The notes under the pieces are model-generated. The model made no database searches and had not been told where the DNA came from. It was given only the letters and a program-made list of their open reading frames with translations. Below are positions 35,760 through 46,609 of a stretch of DNA of 64,000 bases, piece by piece (position 1 is the first letter of the stretch; the number at the start of each line of letters is the position of its first letter). The stretch is taken from the NCBI GenBank assembly GCA_030549495.1, contig JAUIRK010001002.1:186001-250000 (forward strand), given 5' to 3'. The stretch comes from Nectonema munidae (taxonomy: Eukaryota > Nematomorpha > Nectonematoida > Nectonematidae). Position numbers and translations under genes: made by a program.

Positions 35760-35907
35760 ATTTATCCAAATGGAATTTGTGATAAATAGAAATCTAAGCT
35801 CGCTCAACATCGACAAAAATCCAAGAATTGACATTCTCGTTGAAAGAAATAGTCCTATTGCACCAAGAAGATCCATTAAAAGATTCCTCGACTTCAATAA
35901 CGCGGAA
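35760..35907 (+). CDS. Possible exon, unassigned (spire candidate)
   Basis: Acceptor-like TTGTTTCTAG precedes and donor-like GAA|GTAATG follows an open stretch of one base plus 49 codons: INRNLSSLNIDKNPRIDILV, ERNSPIAPRRSIKRFLDFNN. Less AT-biased at codon level than its surroundings. It ends in phase 0, the phase in which the Spir-box exon at 41586 begins, so it could splice to it, but I do not recognise the peptide as a Spire segment. It may equally be chance. Confidence 0.25.
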
Positions 35908-36715
35908 GTAATGGAGAATTTCACTATAAAATTTTTATAAGCACCCATAAAAATAGGCCCTTATTTTTTATCCACAAAGCTTTTCTAACATTAAACTTTG
36001 CTACTAATATCAGTTTGAATTATTTTTATAATAATAAAATAACTGTATAATCTATATAATAAAATAACTAGCTGGTCCCGTGGTCGTTTCTTGCTTCTCT
36101 CGAAACATAGGATCTTTGGTAGTGTGTATATAAATATTTTTTATATGTTCTGATGAGTTGCTAATGGTTTTATATGGTGTGGTGGTGAGTTATTTGTTTT
36201 GGTTCTAGCGTCCATTGGAAAAAGACGTCCACTTTGCTTTCAATGTATGTGGTGCAGTCAACCATACATTGCGAGAAGCGTGAATTTGTGTTTATGAATA
36301 GATAGATGTGTGAATATAAAAATATACGTTTGTGAATAGTTATGCATATTTTATATATATTATATGAACAATGCAAATTAAATGATTAAAGCTATTAACT
36401 TTTGATAGAATATAAAATTTGACAAAAAATTTGAATTAAATAAAAAAAAAGTAATTTATTTATTTACCCAATTATAATATCTAATATAAAATATCTTGTA
36501 TAGAAAAAGAAAGAGAAATGTTAATTTTTTTAAAATCAACAAATGTAAAATCGTTTTTTTCAATTGTAATTTCACAATCAGAAATAAGATATGAAACTTT
36601 TTTCAAAAAGAACAAAATATTTTTTGATTCTTCTAACTCTTCATACACTTTTTCCAGGAGTTCTTTTTTCTTTATTTCATTAATATTTGCATTTTTCTTG
36701 CCAAAAATATTTTTC

Positions 36716-36735
36716 TTAACCCTTATATTACCACA
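36716..36735 (+). mobile_element. Left piggyBac-type end
   Basis: TTAA then CCCTTATATTACCAC, about 870 bp upstream of the piggyBac transposase and in the right orientation to be its left terminus. I found no matching right end; the nearest candidate (TTAAGGTTAA near 39403) does not fit well. Confidence 0.45.
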
Positions 36736-37583
36736 TAGTTGAGAAAAAGTGTATATGAATTATGCTACTGTTGCGAAAACGCAACGCAACGTTTAAACCA
36801 GATTTTTGTTCATTAAAATATTTCATCATATAGTTAAAATTTTAACAATTGAAGTAATAACTATAACTTTTGCTTTTCTTGAGTTTTTACGGGAAAAATA
36901 TAATCTATGTCAATGAAAACTTTACATTAACGGAATAAAAGACCCAAACTTGTTTTTTTAAAAATAAAATGATAAAAACTTTCATTTTCAAAGTATAAAT
37001 TTTTCCACGATAACGAACCAAATTTTGAATAAATGTAAACTTTAAATCATTTTTCACATTTTTTTCAATTCAAAATTGATGATTTTTTCGACTGTTTCGT
37101 AAACGCAACACTGGACATTAGTATGCACAGCAGGCACTCTATGATAACTTATTTTTTGATGACATCATTAACTCTCTGTAAAAACAAAGCTTCATGATAG
37201 ATCGATTTGTTTTAACTTATGAACTATGAGTGGCACATATATTCAGCTCATATACGTGTAACTAAGGGACTTAATGCGTTTGGAAAATAACGACGCGTAC
37301 AATTCTAACTCGTAGTATGACAATTACCTATAAGGATGATTTGCAAAGTTTGTGCTTTGAAAAGCTGAAAAAAGTTTTTTTGACATTTCAAGTGTCATAC
37401 ATCAATATATGAGTCGTGACGTTTTTGACATTTTTCTGGTACATATGTATATATACTCAAGTTTTGCATTTCAAGTTCATTCAATTAAAAATTTAACTCG
37501 TTTTATGAGTTTGGAATAGCTTTCTACTTTTATCTTTTTTTCTGTTTTGTCCCTTCAATTTTGTGAACTTCTAAAATATATAA

Positions 37584-39344
37584 AGTTGTTTCTACACTGT
37601 GATTGACAAGACTTCTCTAATTTTGGTGGAAAAAAGATATCTTGAGTTAAACGATGCTATTGATTTAGTTATCAACTCTGATCATAAAGCTTTTTTTTAT
37701 AAAACACCGTCTCAAAATGACTCTAAAAATTTTGAAACCGATGAAGACTCTGCAAATGATGAAAGCGATGAGGAAAATGATGTTTCGAATTTCTCTCGTA
37801 ACATGCTTGAAAGTGAAGCAGAGGTTGTTTTTCACCATGTTGCAGAGGAAAACTCAAGTTCTGATGAAGTTAGTGATTGTAATTCAGAAGAATGGGTAGA
37901 TGGAGAACTGTTAAACTTAAAGCTGCTTCAAAAACATGATTCTGATCAAGAAGCAAATCCAAGTTATACATTTAGTTCACCTTCTGAAGTGTATGATTTA
38001 TTTTTTTTCAATGACGAAATTTTTGATAAAATAGTGAAGTTTTCCACAATTTATGCGACATTTAAAAATAGTAATTTTTCTACTAGTGATGAAGAGTTAA
38101 AAGTTTTTTTCAATCATAATTTTAAGTGGTTACGTTAAGTGCCGAAAAAGATCCATGCATTGGGAAAGTAGTAGTGACACTCACAATCAAGCCATTTGTA
38201 AGACTATTTCTCGTAATAGATTTTCAGAAATTTTAAAATACGTTTATTTTTGCGATAGGACAAACTTGACGCAAATGTATGAAGAAAGTAGGGATAAAGT
38301 TTCAAAAATAAGGCTAATTGTTGAAGATATCAAATACTATTTTAAAAAACATTGTCCATTTTTTAAACGATTTGATATTGATGAAAGCATGGTGCCGTAC
38401 TATGGAGGTTATGGGTCCGGGATAAAGCAGGCCATTTGTAATAAACCCATAAGATTTGGTTATAAATTTTTTTGCTTAAATTCAGACTCGGGCTATTTGA
38501 GAAATTTCGAAATATACCAAGGTAAAAGCGGAACGCAAAGTTTTTCCTCAAAAGATTTTGGTGTTAGCGCTGGTGTAGTTATAAGCCTTATATACGAAAA
38601 ATGCAAATACAAACATCTTTTTACTGATAACTACTTTACATCAATAAAGCTGATAAAAGAGCCTACAAAACGAAAAATATTATTTACTGGCGTTATAAGG
38701 AAAAATCGATTAAGAAATTGTAAGTTTCAAAGAAAATTATTAGAAAGAGGTTCTTATGATGTTAAAGTTAATGGTGGTTCAAAAATATCTGTAGTTTCAT
38801 GGAAAGACAATGCAATTGTTAATGTTGCTTCTAATGTAACAAATGTTTTTCCAATGAAAAAAGCTGAAAGGTGGTGCGTTTCTTCAAAAAAAAGAATAAA
38901 TATAAATATTCCAAATTCTGTGCATTTATATAATCAAAACATGGGCTTTACTGATTCAATGAATTACATACTTTCACTGTACAGACCTGTAATTCGATCG
39001 AAAAATGGCATTTTCCATTAATTATTTTTTTGATGCAAGCTTCGTTGCATAACGCATACATACTATACAAGATTAGCAGCAACAAAAAACTGTCTTCTGT
39101 AGAGTTCATAAGACAAGTTGTAATAGAAAACTTACAAAAATATGGTGAAAGCAGAAGCACAAGAAAGTTTGGAGGCAAGCCAACAAGTAGAAGAGTTTCA
39201 GATGCAGCAAGATATGATGATAATATTGGCCATATTGTAAAGAAAAAAGAATGTGCTCTGTGTAAATCTCAAACGTGTTATACATCCTCCAAATGTGACG
39301 TCGCTCTCCATATCAAATGTTTTGATACTTTTCATAAAAAATAG
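37584..39344 (+). pseudogene. piggyBac transposase, nearly whole
   Basis: Cut-and-paste DDD transposase acting at TTAA. N-terminal acidic region (DEDSANDESDEENDVSNF), then PSEVYDLFFFNDEIFDKIVK; core IDESMVPYYGGYGSGIKQAI (first D near 38378), KPIRFGYKFFCLNSDSGYL, HLFTDNYFTSIKLI (second D near 38627), FTGVIRKNRLRN, VSWKDNAIVNVASNV, YNQNMGFTDSMNYILSLYRP (third D, 38953; usual GGVD reads GFTD), HNAYILYKISSNK, and the C-terminal Cys-rich domain CALCKSQTCYTSSKC to CFDTFHKK. Three frames: a stop/frame change at 38136-38155 and a one-base shift near 39000-39030. No in-frame ATG precedes RYLELNDAIDLV, so the start codon is lost or in an upstream exon. All three acids survive, so decay is recent. Confidence 0.9.
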
Positions 39345-40178
39345 TTTTTTTTATAATAAATTTGCTTTCAATACTGTTTTTACGTTATTTTTAGTTTGCC
39401 TTTATTAAGGTTAATGTTTATACCTTTGAAATTCATAAATTTTCTTTTGAAATTTTAAAATAGGAGACAATTTTACAGAAAAACATTTTGAATGTATTAT
39501 TAGCATAAAAAATTGCAAAAATTGAAACTATATAGGCTTGTTCAAACAATGAAAATTGTAAATCTACAATGAGAATTTATTATTAGGAACAAAACTTCGA
39601 GTTTTGTCCTCTACTTAGCCTTTTAGATTTTTGATTCTGAGGTTTTTGGCTCTTTTTTGCCAATTGACCCTCTGGTTTTTGGTCGTTTTGACAAGACATC
39701 TTTGATAAATGATAGTTTTCAATCAGAAATTCTAAAATTTTGGTTTTTACACATTGATTGTTTTAGATAGAAATGTTTTTTTTTATCAAAAGTCCTATTT
39801 ATTATATATTATATAATATTTTAATATATAATTTTTATAAATATTTTATAATTAATTAAATTTTATAATAATTAAAATATTATTAATAAATATTCAATAT
39901 TTAGTTTTAACATTTATAATACATTAAAAGTATATAAAATGCTTCCTAAATAATTGTAAGTGAAAATATATTGTGGCAACACTGCTTAATTTTTCATGAA
40001 TCCTGTAACTGAAGCTATAAAAATTAAATTATAGCTATAATGATAAAATAATCTAAAACAATCAAGTAATGTTTTTCTAAAGAAGTTATATAAATAAGAT
40101 AATATATGCTTGAAACAAATTCTTTTATTTTCAGGTTATTAAAAACTTTTTCAATTTGTTGTACATTTTTACAATAAA

Positions 40179-40385
40179 ATGTTTTCAATTAATAATACGG
40201 TAGTCATAAACTCAGAAAATGTTTTTTTATATTGTAAAACTGAGACAATAAACTGTGTGATTCAAAATTGCTTTGGATTGGGACGTTTTACCAGAAACCT
40301 TTTCGAAAATAGACTTATCACAAATTTACAAAAAAATTTTGAAAAAAAAATGTACAAAATTGTTTTGGTTTACATAAATTGCTGA
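40179..40385 (+). CDS. 68-codon ORF, unknown
   Basis: Starts ATG just after a TTTTCAG-type acceptor (40133). Words: NNTVVINSENVFLYCKTETI, GLGRFTRNLFENRLI. No domain recognised. It lies between the piggyBac gene and the right TIR of the 4.5-kb element. Could be a chance frame. Confidence 0.15.
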   Translation: MFSINNTVVINSENVFLYCKTETINCVIQNCFGLGRFTRNLFENRLITNLQKNFEKKMYKIVLVYINC

Positions 40386-40931
40386 TTTAAACTTCTGAAT
40401 TCTGCATTCCGGGCGGGTCACGATATCCGAAAGGATGGGTGCGAACGTCACAAACAACTTAACTTAAGAAAGGATACAACTATGCTAAAAACAAATAACT
40501 CACCATCACACCATATAACACCATTAAGAACTCATTAGACCATATAAAAAATACACACTACCAAAGATCCTATGTTTCAAGCGAAGCAAGAAACGACCAC
40601 GTGATCGGCTAGTAATAAAATAATTTGAGTCTATTTTCATGTTGAGGGATTGAAATTTAGTTATATTAAATTTTTTAACGGCAAATAAAAATATAAACAC
40701 TGATATAGACGAATGCATAAAATGCATTTAATAAATATCATTTTTCTAAATTCATTATTTATTAATAAAATATTGTTTACAAAAAAATTCAACATCATTT
40801 AGACTAACATTTCTATTGCTGCAACAATATCCATGCTTCGAAAATCATTTTAATGCATAGCTTATTAGGACTAAATCTAAAAGTGTTTCACAAATTACTT
40901 CATAATTTCAAACCAATTTTAAGTTTCTACT

Positions 40932-41283
40932 GGTCCAAACGGTTGCATCTCAGATGGACGAATTTCAGATGAATAAATTCTCGATGGATGAGTTTAAATG
41001 AACAATTTCTACTTCGAGGGAAAATCAATCCTTTTAGAAGAATTTCAGATGGACGAACAAAGATGTTTAACTTAGTTAGTTACTTAATTAGATGATCAAT
41101 ACAAAAGCTAATATTACCAATAATAAAAATCTAAAAAGAAAATGTTCATAGAAGTATGAATCGTCCATTCAGAATGCGTGAAAACTTGCTTCGTCAATCT
41201 GGAGTCCGTTTAAACTTAAAAATCCAAAGATAAAAAGCTGGCCTAAGTGGAATTCGTCGATCTGGAATGAAACCATCTAAACC
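40932..41283. mobile_element. Short TIR element built of CAGATGGACGAA words
   Basis: Left end GGTCCAAACGGTTGCATCTC; the right end inverted is GGTTTAGATGGTTTCATTCC. Between them the words TCAGATGGACGAATTTCAGA and their inverse (GTCGATCTGGAAT) recur. No target duplication seen. The GGT end resembles those at 12112 and 56259. Confidence 0.5.
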
Positions 41284-41585
41284 TACAAATTACACTTTAT
41301 ATCATGTTAAACAAAAAGATATATACCAAGATTTAATGTTTTCCTACCCGCATCTGCAATTCAACGCAAAAATCATATGTGGATATCAGACTTGGTGTTA
41401 AATAAATGTGTATTTGTATTTTAAGGTACTTTAAAGACTTTTGAAAGTAAATGTATTTGTACTTGCAATTTTGTTTTGAAAATGAGGTGTTTTTCTATTT
41501 AAATTTAAAATACTCCTAAATGTGTTTGACTCCAAGTCTGGTGGATACCTGTTTATATATACAACATTATATCTTTAAACTTAAG

Positions 41586-41708
41586 ATACCCCAAGTGCTT
41601 CTAGAATTGAATGAAATCTGTCAAATAAGGAAGTCTTTAGCACAAGCAAAAATTGAGAGCTTTTTATTCCACGAGGACAAATTGTATGAAAGTCTAAAAA
41701 GCAAAAAA
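41586..41708 (+). CDS. spir: spire homologue, Spir-box exon
   Basis: Actin-nucleation factor Spire, which acts with formins on vesicle membranes. This 123-bp exon (41 codons, phase 0 at both ends) reads PQVLLELNEICQIRKSLAQA, KIESFLFHEDKLYESLKSKK. It lines up with the Spir-box as I remember it (LTVEEVMHIRQVLVKAELE ... YTALKKGK): the E-x2-x-IR-x2-L-x-x-A-x-[IL]-E spacing and the terminal LK-x-x-K match. The acceptor is a modest CTTAAG; the donor is AAA|GTATTG. The frame stays open upstream to 41520, but only from 41586 does the match hold. In Spire the box directly precedes the FYVE-like finger, which is the next exon here. Earlier exons (KIND, WH2) are not identified in the window. Confidence 0.82.
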
Positions 41709-43991
41709 GTATTGATTAAATTTTTGTATCTCATTTTAAATCAACCCTTTTTACTTTAAATTTCGATTTTTTCTATTTGATTATTCTTCAAAAATTTCAA
41801 AGAAGCTTTAAAATAAACGGTATATTTTGGCGTAAATGTACTATCGGCCTTAAGACACACATACACACCCAATTGCATTAAACAATATAGTTTATGATGG
41901 AAACCAGCAACAATTTTAAAAAATAAATTGTAATGTGCTTTTACTTTTGTATAGTACATGAAAACATTGAGCTTTCTTGAATATTATATTTCTTTATTTT
42001 TTGGCTCTACAATAACAATTATATTAAAGAATCGTAGCTATACTCTAACTCATATTCAAAATTTTTTCTTATTGTGAACCAATAAATTAACGATCAATTT
42101 CATTTGATTCTGAAAACAGAACGACTGAGCGCACAAATAATTAAGCCCAGAACATCAGGGCCCATAAAGATTTTTAATTTTTAATTGCAGATCAAATAAA
42201 TTCAAAGAAAATTATCTCTAACTTTTTTTATATATAATAATCGTAGGTTTACTTGGGTTTTTGTGAAATGTGTATTCTATAAATTGTGTATTTCGGTAAA
42301 TTCTCGATAAATAGTTGTCGGTGAATTTTTCTGAACTACCAACATTTCTGATTTTATCATGATTAATATTTTTTATCTTCGTTTTTCATACCAAAGAGTA
42401 ATTTTTTATTGTAAATTTGCTTTTTTATTACAGGTAGAAGGTTCTTAACCATACATCTTAACAAAATTAAACAATTTGATCGCCATCTTTATCATATCAA
42501 TAATTTTTCTATATTTTTATTTTATTTGCTTTATATTGTTAGTTTAAGCATATTGTTTAAATTTTAATTTTTTGATGGTGGCGCCCATAACTTAGATAGC
42601 TTGCTACGTGGCTGTTTATATATATTGTAGTCAGGCAAGACCACCTATACTCTGTTTCTAAATGTGAAGAATAAGCTTTGATCAAATGCATAGTTTCATA
42701 TTGAAATAGGTAATAATATATGTTTATTGAAGTTTCAAACTCAAAAGTAAGTGTATTTTCAAATATGAATGAAAGAAAGGGGATTAATATAAAAAATGGA
42801 AACTAAGAAAGAAGTGTAGAATAAAAGCGCTTGCTGAAAAACTGCTTTTTTATAATCTTTCTGAAACCTTGACCAGAAGAGACATGTATTATTTTTATCT
42901 CACATACTCTAATGATATTGCAAAACAGTCGTTAAGGACTAGTATATAGACAAGTACACACAAAAAGGACTTCTATTGAAGTCATATTGTAATACGGCGA
43001 GACATAATTAGATTGATTAAATGGTATTCGGGCCTAGGACGAAAGATAAATTTTAGCAAACGGACATTTGGCCAAATGGACCATTCTTGTAGATGAAATA
43101 ATTCATCACTTAATTTGTGTATAGAATCTATGATTAATAAAAGAAAACAAAAATTACGATCAGTCATATTACATATCATAATACATTTGGCAAGGTATCT
43201 TCGAGTAGAAGTTTTTCATCACATAATTTGTGTATAGAAATTAGGAATAATAAAAAAACATTAGTTTCAAGCAGATTTGTATCCAGCACAAAGGCGAGTT
43301 GCATGCAGTTAAAGTCATTTTATACTTAATTTGATTACTTGAAAAACAAAAGTGTGCTGAAATTATCCTCAATATTAAACTCATTTTAGTTACTCAAAAA
43401 GTAATCTAATTTTTTGTCTTCCCACATTTACCTTTGAGGTAATACATTTAACATTAACTTTTTGGAAATGAGCCATCTTTGGTATTTGAATGGTTGGGTT
43501 TAACGTAATGTTTTATATGATCAATAAATGATCACTTTTTCAAGCTTGATGCAGATGAATTAATTAGATTCAATTTTTTTTAATTATTAATTGTGCAAAG
43601 GCGTTTCAAATGGGTTTTGTACCACCTTTGAAGTTTATAATTTTATTATTGAAGGATTTTAAAAAAAGAAGTTCTTCTCCAAAATCTAATAAAAATAGCA
43701 AATTTTTCAATTTGTAAGAGCAACCCATTTCTACACATGGTCTTTATCGAATGTAGACTCTTCATAAGTACTGTATGTTCCTATGATTGAAGTGTATTTT
43801 TTAAGAAAATTTCAATTTATTTGGGCATTAAACGTAATATTTAAATTCAAAGAAAAAGAATTTTGATTGGAGTATAAGTATGGCTTCTCGTATTTTCAAC
43901 ATTGGAAAAACTTGTTCCATTAATTTTTGGTTTTACTATGTTATTTACACATTTTATTGTCTCAATTAAAATGATTTCTTTTATATATTAG
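41709..43991 (+). other. spire intron, 2.28 kb
   Basis: Non-coding. Contains a word cluster CGGACATTTGGCCAAATGGA (43060-43080), the style of ends seen at 56.9 kb, and a ~114-bp imperfect tandem duplication (43090-43142 and 43205-43258, sharing AATTTGTGTATAGAA). No other element recognised. Confidence 0.7.
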
Positions 43992-44090
43992 GTGTGTTTT
44001 TGTTGTAAATGCTCCTACTCTTTGTTTGGAGAAACGCGAACAGATTGCAACATTTGCTCACAATCATTTTGCAAAAACTGCATTAAAAAA
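43992..44090 (+). CDS. spir: spire homologue, FYVE-like zinc finger exon
   Basis: Exon of 99 bp (33 codons, phase 0-0) between acceptor TATATATTAG|G and donor AAA|GTAACT. It reads VCFCCKCSYSLFGETRTDCN, ICSQSFCKNCIKK. The pattern C-x2-C ... YSLFG ... C-x2-C-x4-C-x2-C matches the Spire FYVE-like finger (LCFCCRTRRFSFF ... YTCQFCKRPVCSQCCKK, from memory), and it begins exactly where the Spir-box exon ends. All eight expected Cys except one or two can be placed. It binds zinc and targets Spire to membranes in known homologues. Intron before: 2.28 kb. Confidence 0.87.
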
Positions 44091-45606
44091 GTAACTTCTT
44101 ATCAATAATATTTTCTTTATATAAATTCAATCGCATTTAGTTAATCACAGGCATGGGCCTTATTTCAGTTGGGGATGAGGCCCTACGGGAAAAGTCCCGC
44201 TATTTCTTTTACAGAATTTTCTTTTTTTATTTTATTATATTATCTTGGAATTTTCTGTTTATATCCTTTGTTAACCTAAAAGTTTTGAGTCGAGTATAAT
44301 TTCATTTTAAATGATAAAATGTATTTATGCTAAAAAACTCAATAAAGATGAATAATTTGAAAAAAGTTATTTAACACAAATCACAAAAATTCACTTCTCC
44401 TTCCACCGACATCTTTCTATAAAACAAGGCCCTTGCTTCCAGTTTTGCACATAATAAAATTTATTTGGGACGGAACAGTTTTAAAGATATTTAACTATTA
44501 ATTTTTTTCTAATTTAAGTTTTTCTTACCAAAATACTTCTTTGTTATTAATTGAAAATTCTTAATTTTATACACCTAATGGCATAGTAAGAGGATATTTT
44601 TATTTAATATTATGGTAAAATAGAAAGGCTTTTTTATTCATTTCAAAAATGTGATCAAGGATTATTAAATTTTTTTCTTTAATAATTTATTTACGATCAA
44701 ATTACCCATTGCATTTCACACATTTTTTCAAAGGCGTCGATGCTTTAAGCATTTTATCAATTTAACTTTTGAGACTATATACTTTTATATTTCAACTTTT
44801 TAACTAAATAAGAGAAATCCTTTCGAAGATGCACACCCAGGAAGCGACGGGGTAGGGGGATCACTCTTCTAATCTCATTCGAAGGGAGCCTGTCAGAGAC
44901 TTTTAGCTCTCAAATGTTTATTTTAATTTTCTCCATCACTATCGTATAGCATTAACTTATTTCCCTTCACCATGCCAATTGATTGATATTTGAAGTCATT
45001 TTGGAAACTCTTACAAAAAATGGATACATTTATCGAAAGTTTTTTAGTTAAAATGATTAGGGAAAATCGCCCCACCAAAAATTCCAACTATATGTGAATC
45101 CTTTGTGTGTTTAATCTCGATGCGCGTCCGCTTAAACTTTAGCATGATGGAGAAAACAATAAAAAATAATTTCCAAAAAAAAGATATTTATGGATTATAT
45201 ATAGATTTTTTGGAGTTAACTAAAAATATCTCAAAAGTGGATAAATGACAAAATACCCCATGTAATCATATGTTAAATAAATTAATTTTTCTTAAATTTT
45301 ATTTTTATATCAACTATTTAAAAATGTGTGCTTAAAATCAAAAATTACCTTTTTAACTTTATTTTTGGAAAATTTTAAAGCTATAAATTTTAATTTTATT
45401 TAGTTGAAAATGTTGAGCTATAGAAAAGATAGAAAACAAAGTCATTTGATAATATATAATATATAACAAAGATGAAAAGAAATTCTGAATTATTAAAAAA
45501 TTTATACACTTTATTTAGTATAAAATAAAACACTTTGTTTATGCAAAAAATAACATGACTATCTTCTTCTTTGCCTACACCTTATCCCCAAGTTGGAGAT
45601 CGGTGG
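44091..45606 (+). other. spire intron, first 1.5 kb
   Basis: AT-rich; a GC-richer piece at 44150-44215 (CAGGCATGGGCC ... GAAAAGTCCCGC) may be a transposon end. Nothing else recognised before the Gypsy fossil. Confidence 0.5.
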
Positions 45607-46446
45607 TGTAGTAAAAGCAGAAAACGCTTTATTGAAGATTACATTCAGAATTAGATAAAGGTGCTTAAATTAGAGGTGATAAATAATAGCTTACTAGTGC
45701 GTATATATACGAATAAAACATTGCCTTAAGTCCAGAATAAATGTGCATATTACAATTATAACAGGTTACAGGAGCAATGAATTGATCAGTACGAGCTTAG
45801 TCTTTTTCTGAATGTGGTGAAGTGTCTTGGCTTTCGTCAGAAGTGTCTTGAATGTCAGGACTTTTTTTCCAGATCTTTCTTCCTTGTCTTCGGAGAAAGG
45901 AGCCGAATCTCTCAAGGAAACATTTTTTGTTGATCCTTTTTTAGTCTTTATGGAGGCATGTGTATGGTTTGTGTGTTGTAGCTCCACTATTTCCATACCA
46001 TCATCGAACTTGCTTGATACACCTTCTTTTCTCAGCAGAACTTTTCCAGGTTGTGCTAACCAAGTCGGTAGCGAAGTGCCATTTCTTGTTTTTCGAGGAA
46101 AGAGAAACATTCTTTCTTGAGGAGTAGAGTTGATAGATGTGCAATACAAAGATCTTACTGCATGAAGGGAAATTTCTAAAACTTCTTCCCAGTACTTAGT
46201 CTCTAAATTTTTATTACGCAAATTATAGAGTGTCGTTTTCCATAATATCCCATTATACCTTTCAACTTGACTGTTTCCCGTTGGATTATAGGGTATAGAA
46301 GTAGTATGAGAAATATTATTGTTTAGAAAATATCTTTTAATATTTTGACATACAAATGTTTGCGCGTTATCTGTATGTATTATTTCTGGAAACCCAAACA
46401 TGCAAAAAAAATTTGTTAACGAATTATTACATTTTGAGATGAGCAA
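45607..46446 (-). mobile_element. Gypsy-type LTR retrotransposon fossil, 3' part
   Basis: Virus-like fossil on the - strand. Parts: a ~164-bp LTR-like end at 45607-45770 (TG...CA, with an AATAAA signal) and the C-terminal portion of a Gypsy-type integrase at 45766-46446. The rest of the element is missing, so it is broken. The open integrase stretch and the similar LTR sequences nearby suggest a modest age. It lies inside the 11.3-kb spire intron. Confidence 0.82.
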
Positions 46447-46499
46447 TCTTTGTAGATCTTCATGCAGTACGATCTTTTGGAGGGAGAAATTGTACTGAT

Positions 46500-46609
46500 C
46501 AAGTCATTATGCACATTTATTCTGGACTTCAATGCAATGTTTTATTCGTATATATACGCACTAGTTAGCTATTATTTATCACCTCTAGCATCATTTAAGC
46601 ACCCTTAAT
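46500..46609 (+). mobile_element. LTR fragment, inverted orientation
   Basis: Matches the 45607-45770 LTR in the opposite orientation and abuts another LTR piece head to head at 46610. Fossil fragment; incomplete. Confidence 0.75.

Larger units (their letters stand above)
36068..40612. mobile_element. 4.5-kb element, ~130-bp TIRs, 11-bp duplication
   Basis: Perfect direct repeat TAATAAAATAA flanks it (36057-36067; 40613-40623). TIRs are 36068-36200 and 40487-40612: CTAGCTGGTCCCGTGGTCGT and CTAGCCGATCACGTGGTCGT, continuing through ACATAGGATCTTTGGTAGTG to GAGTTATTTGTTTT with a few indels. Long TIRs plus an 11-bp duplication fit a MULE, though the duplication is AT-only. Inside is a piggyBac transposase gene (37584-39344) with a TTAACCC end at 36716, probably a nested insertion, and a 68-codon frame at 40179-40385 that I cannot identify. 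Confidence 0.78.
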
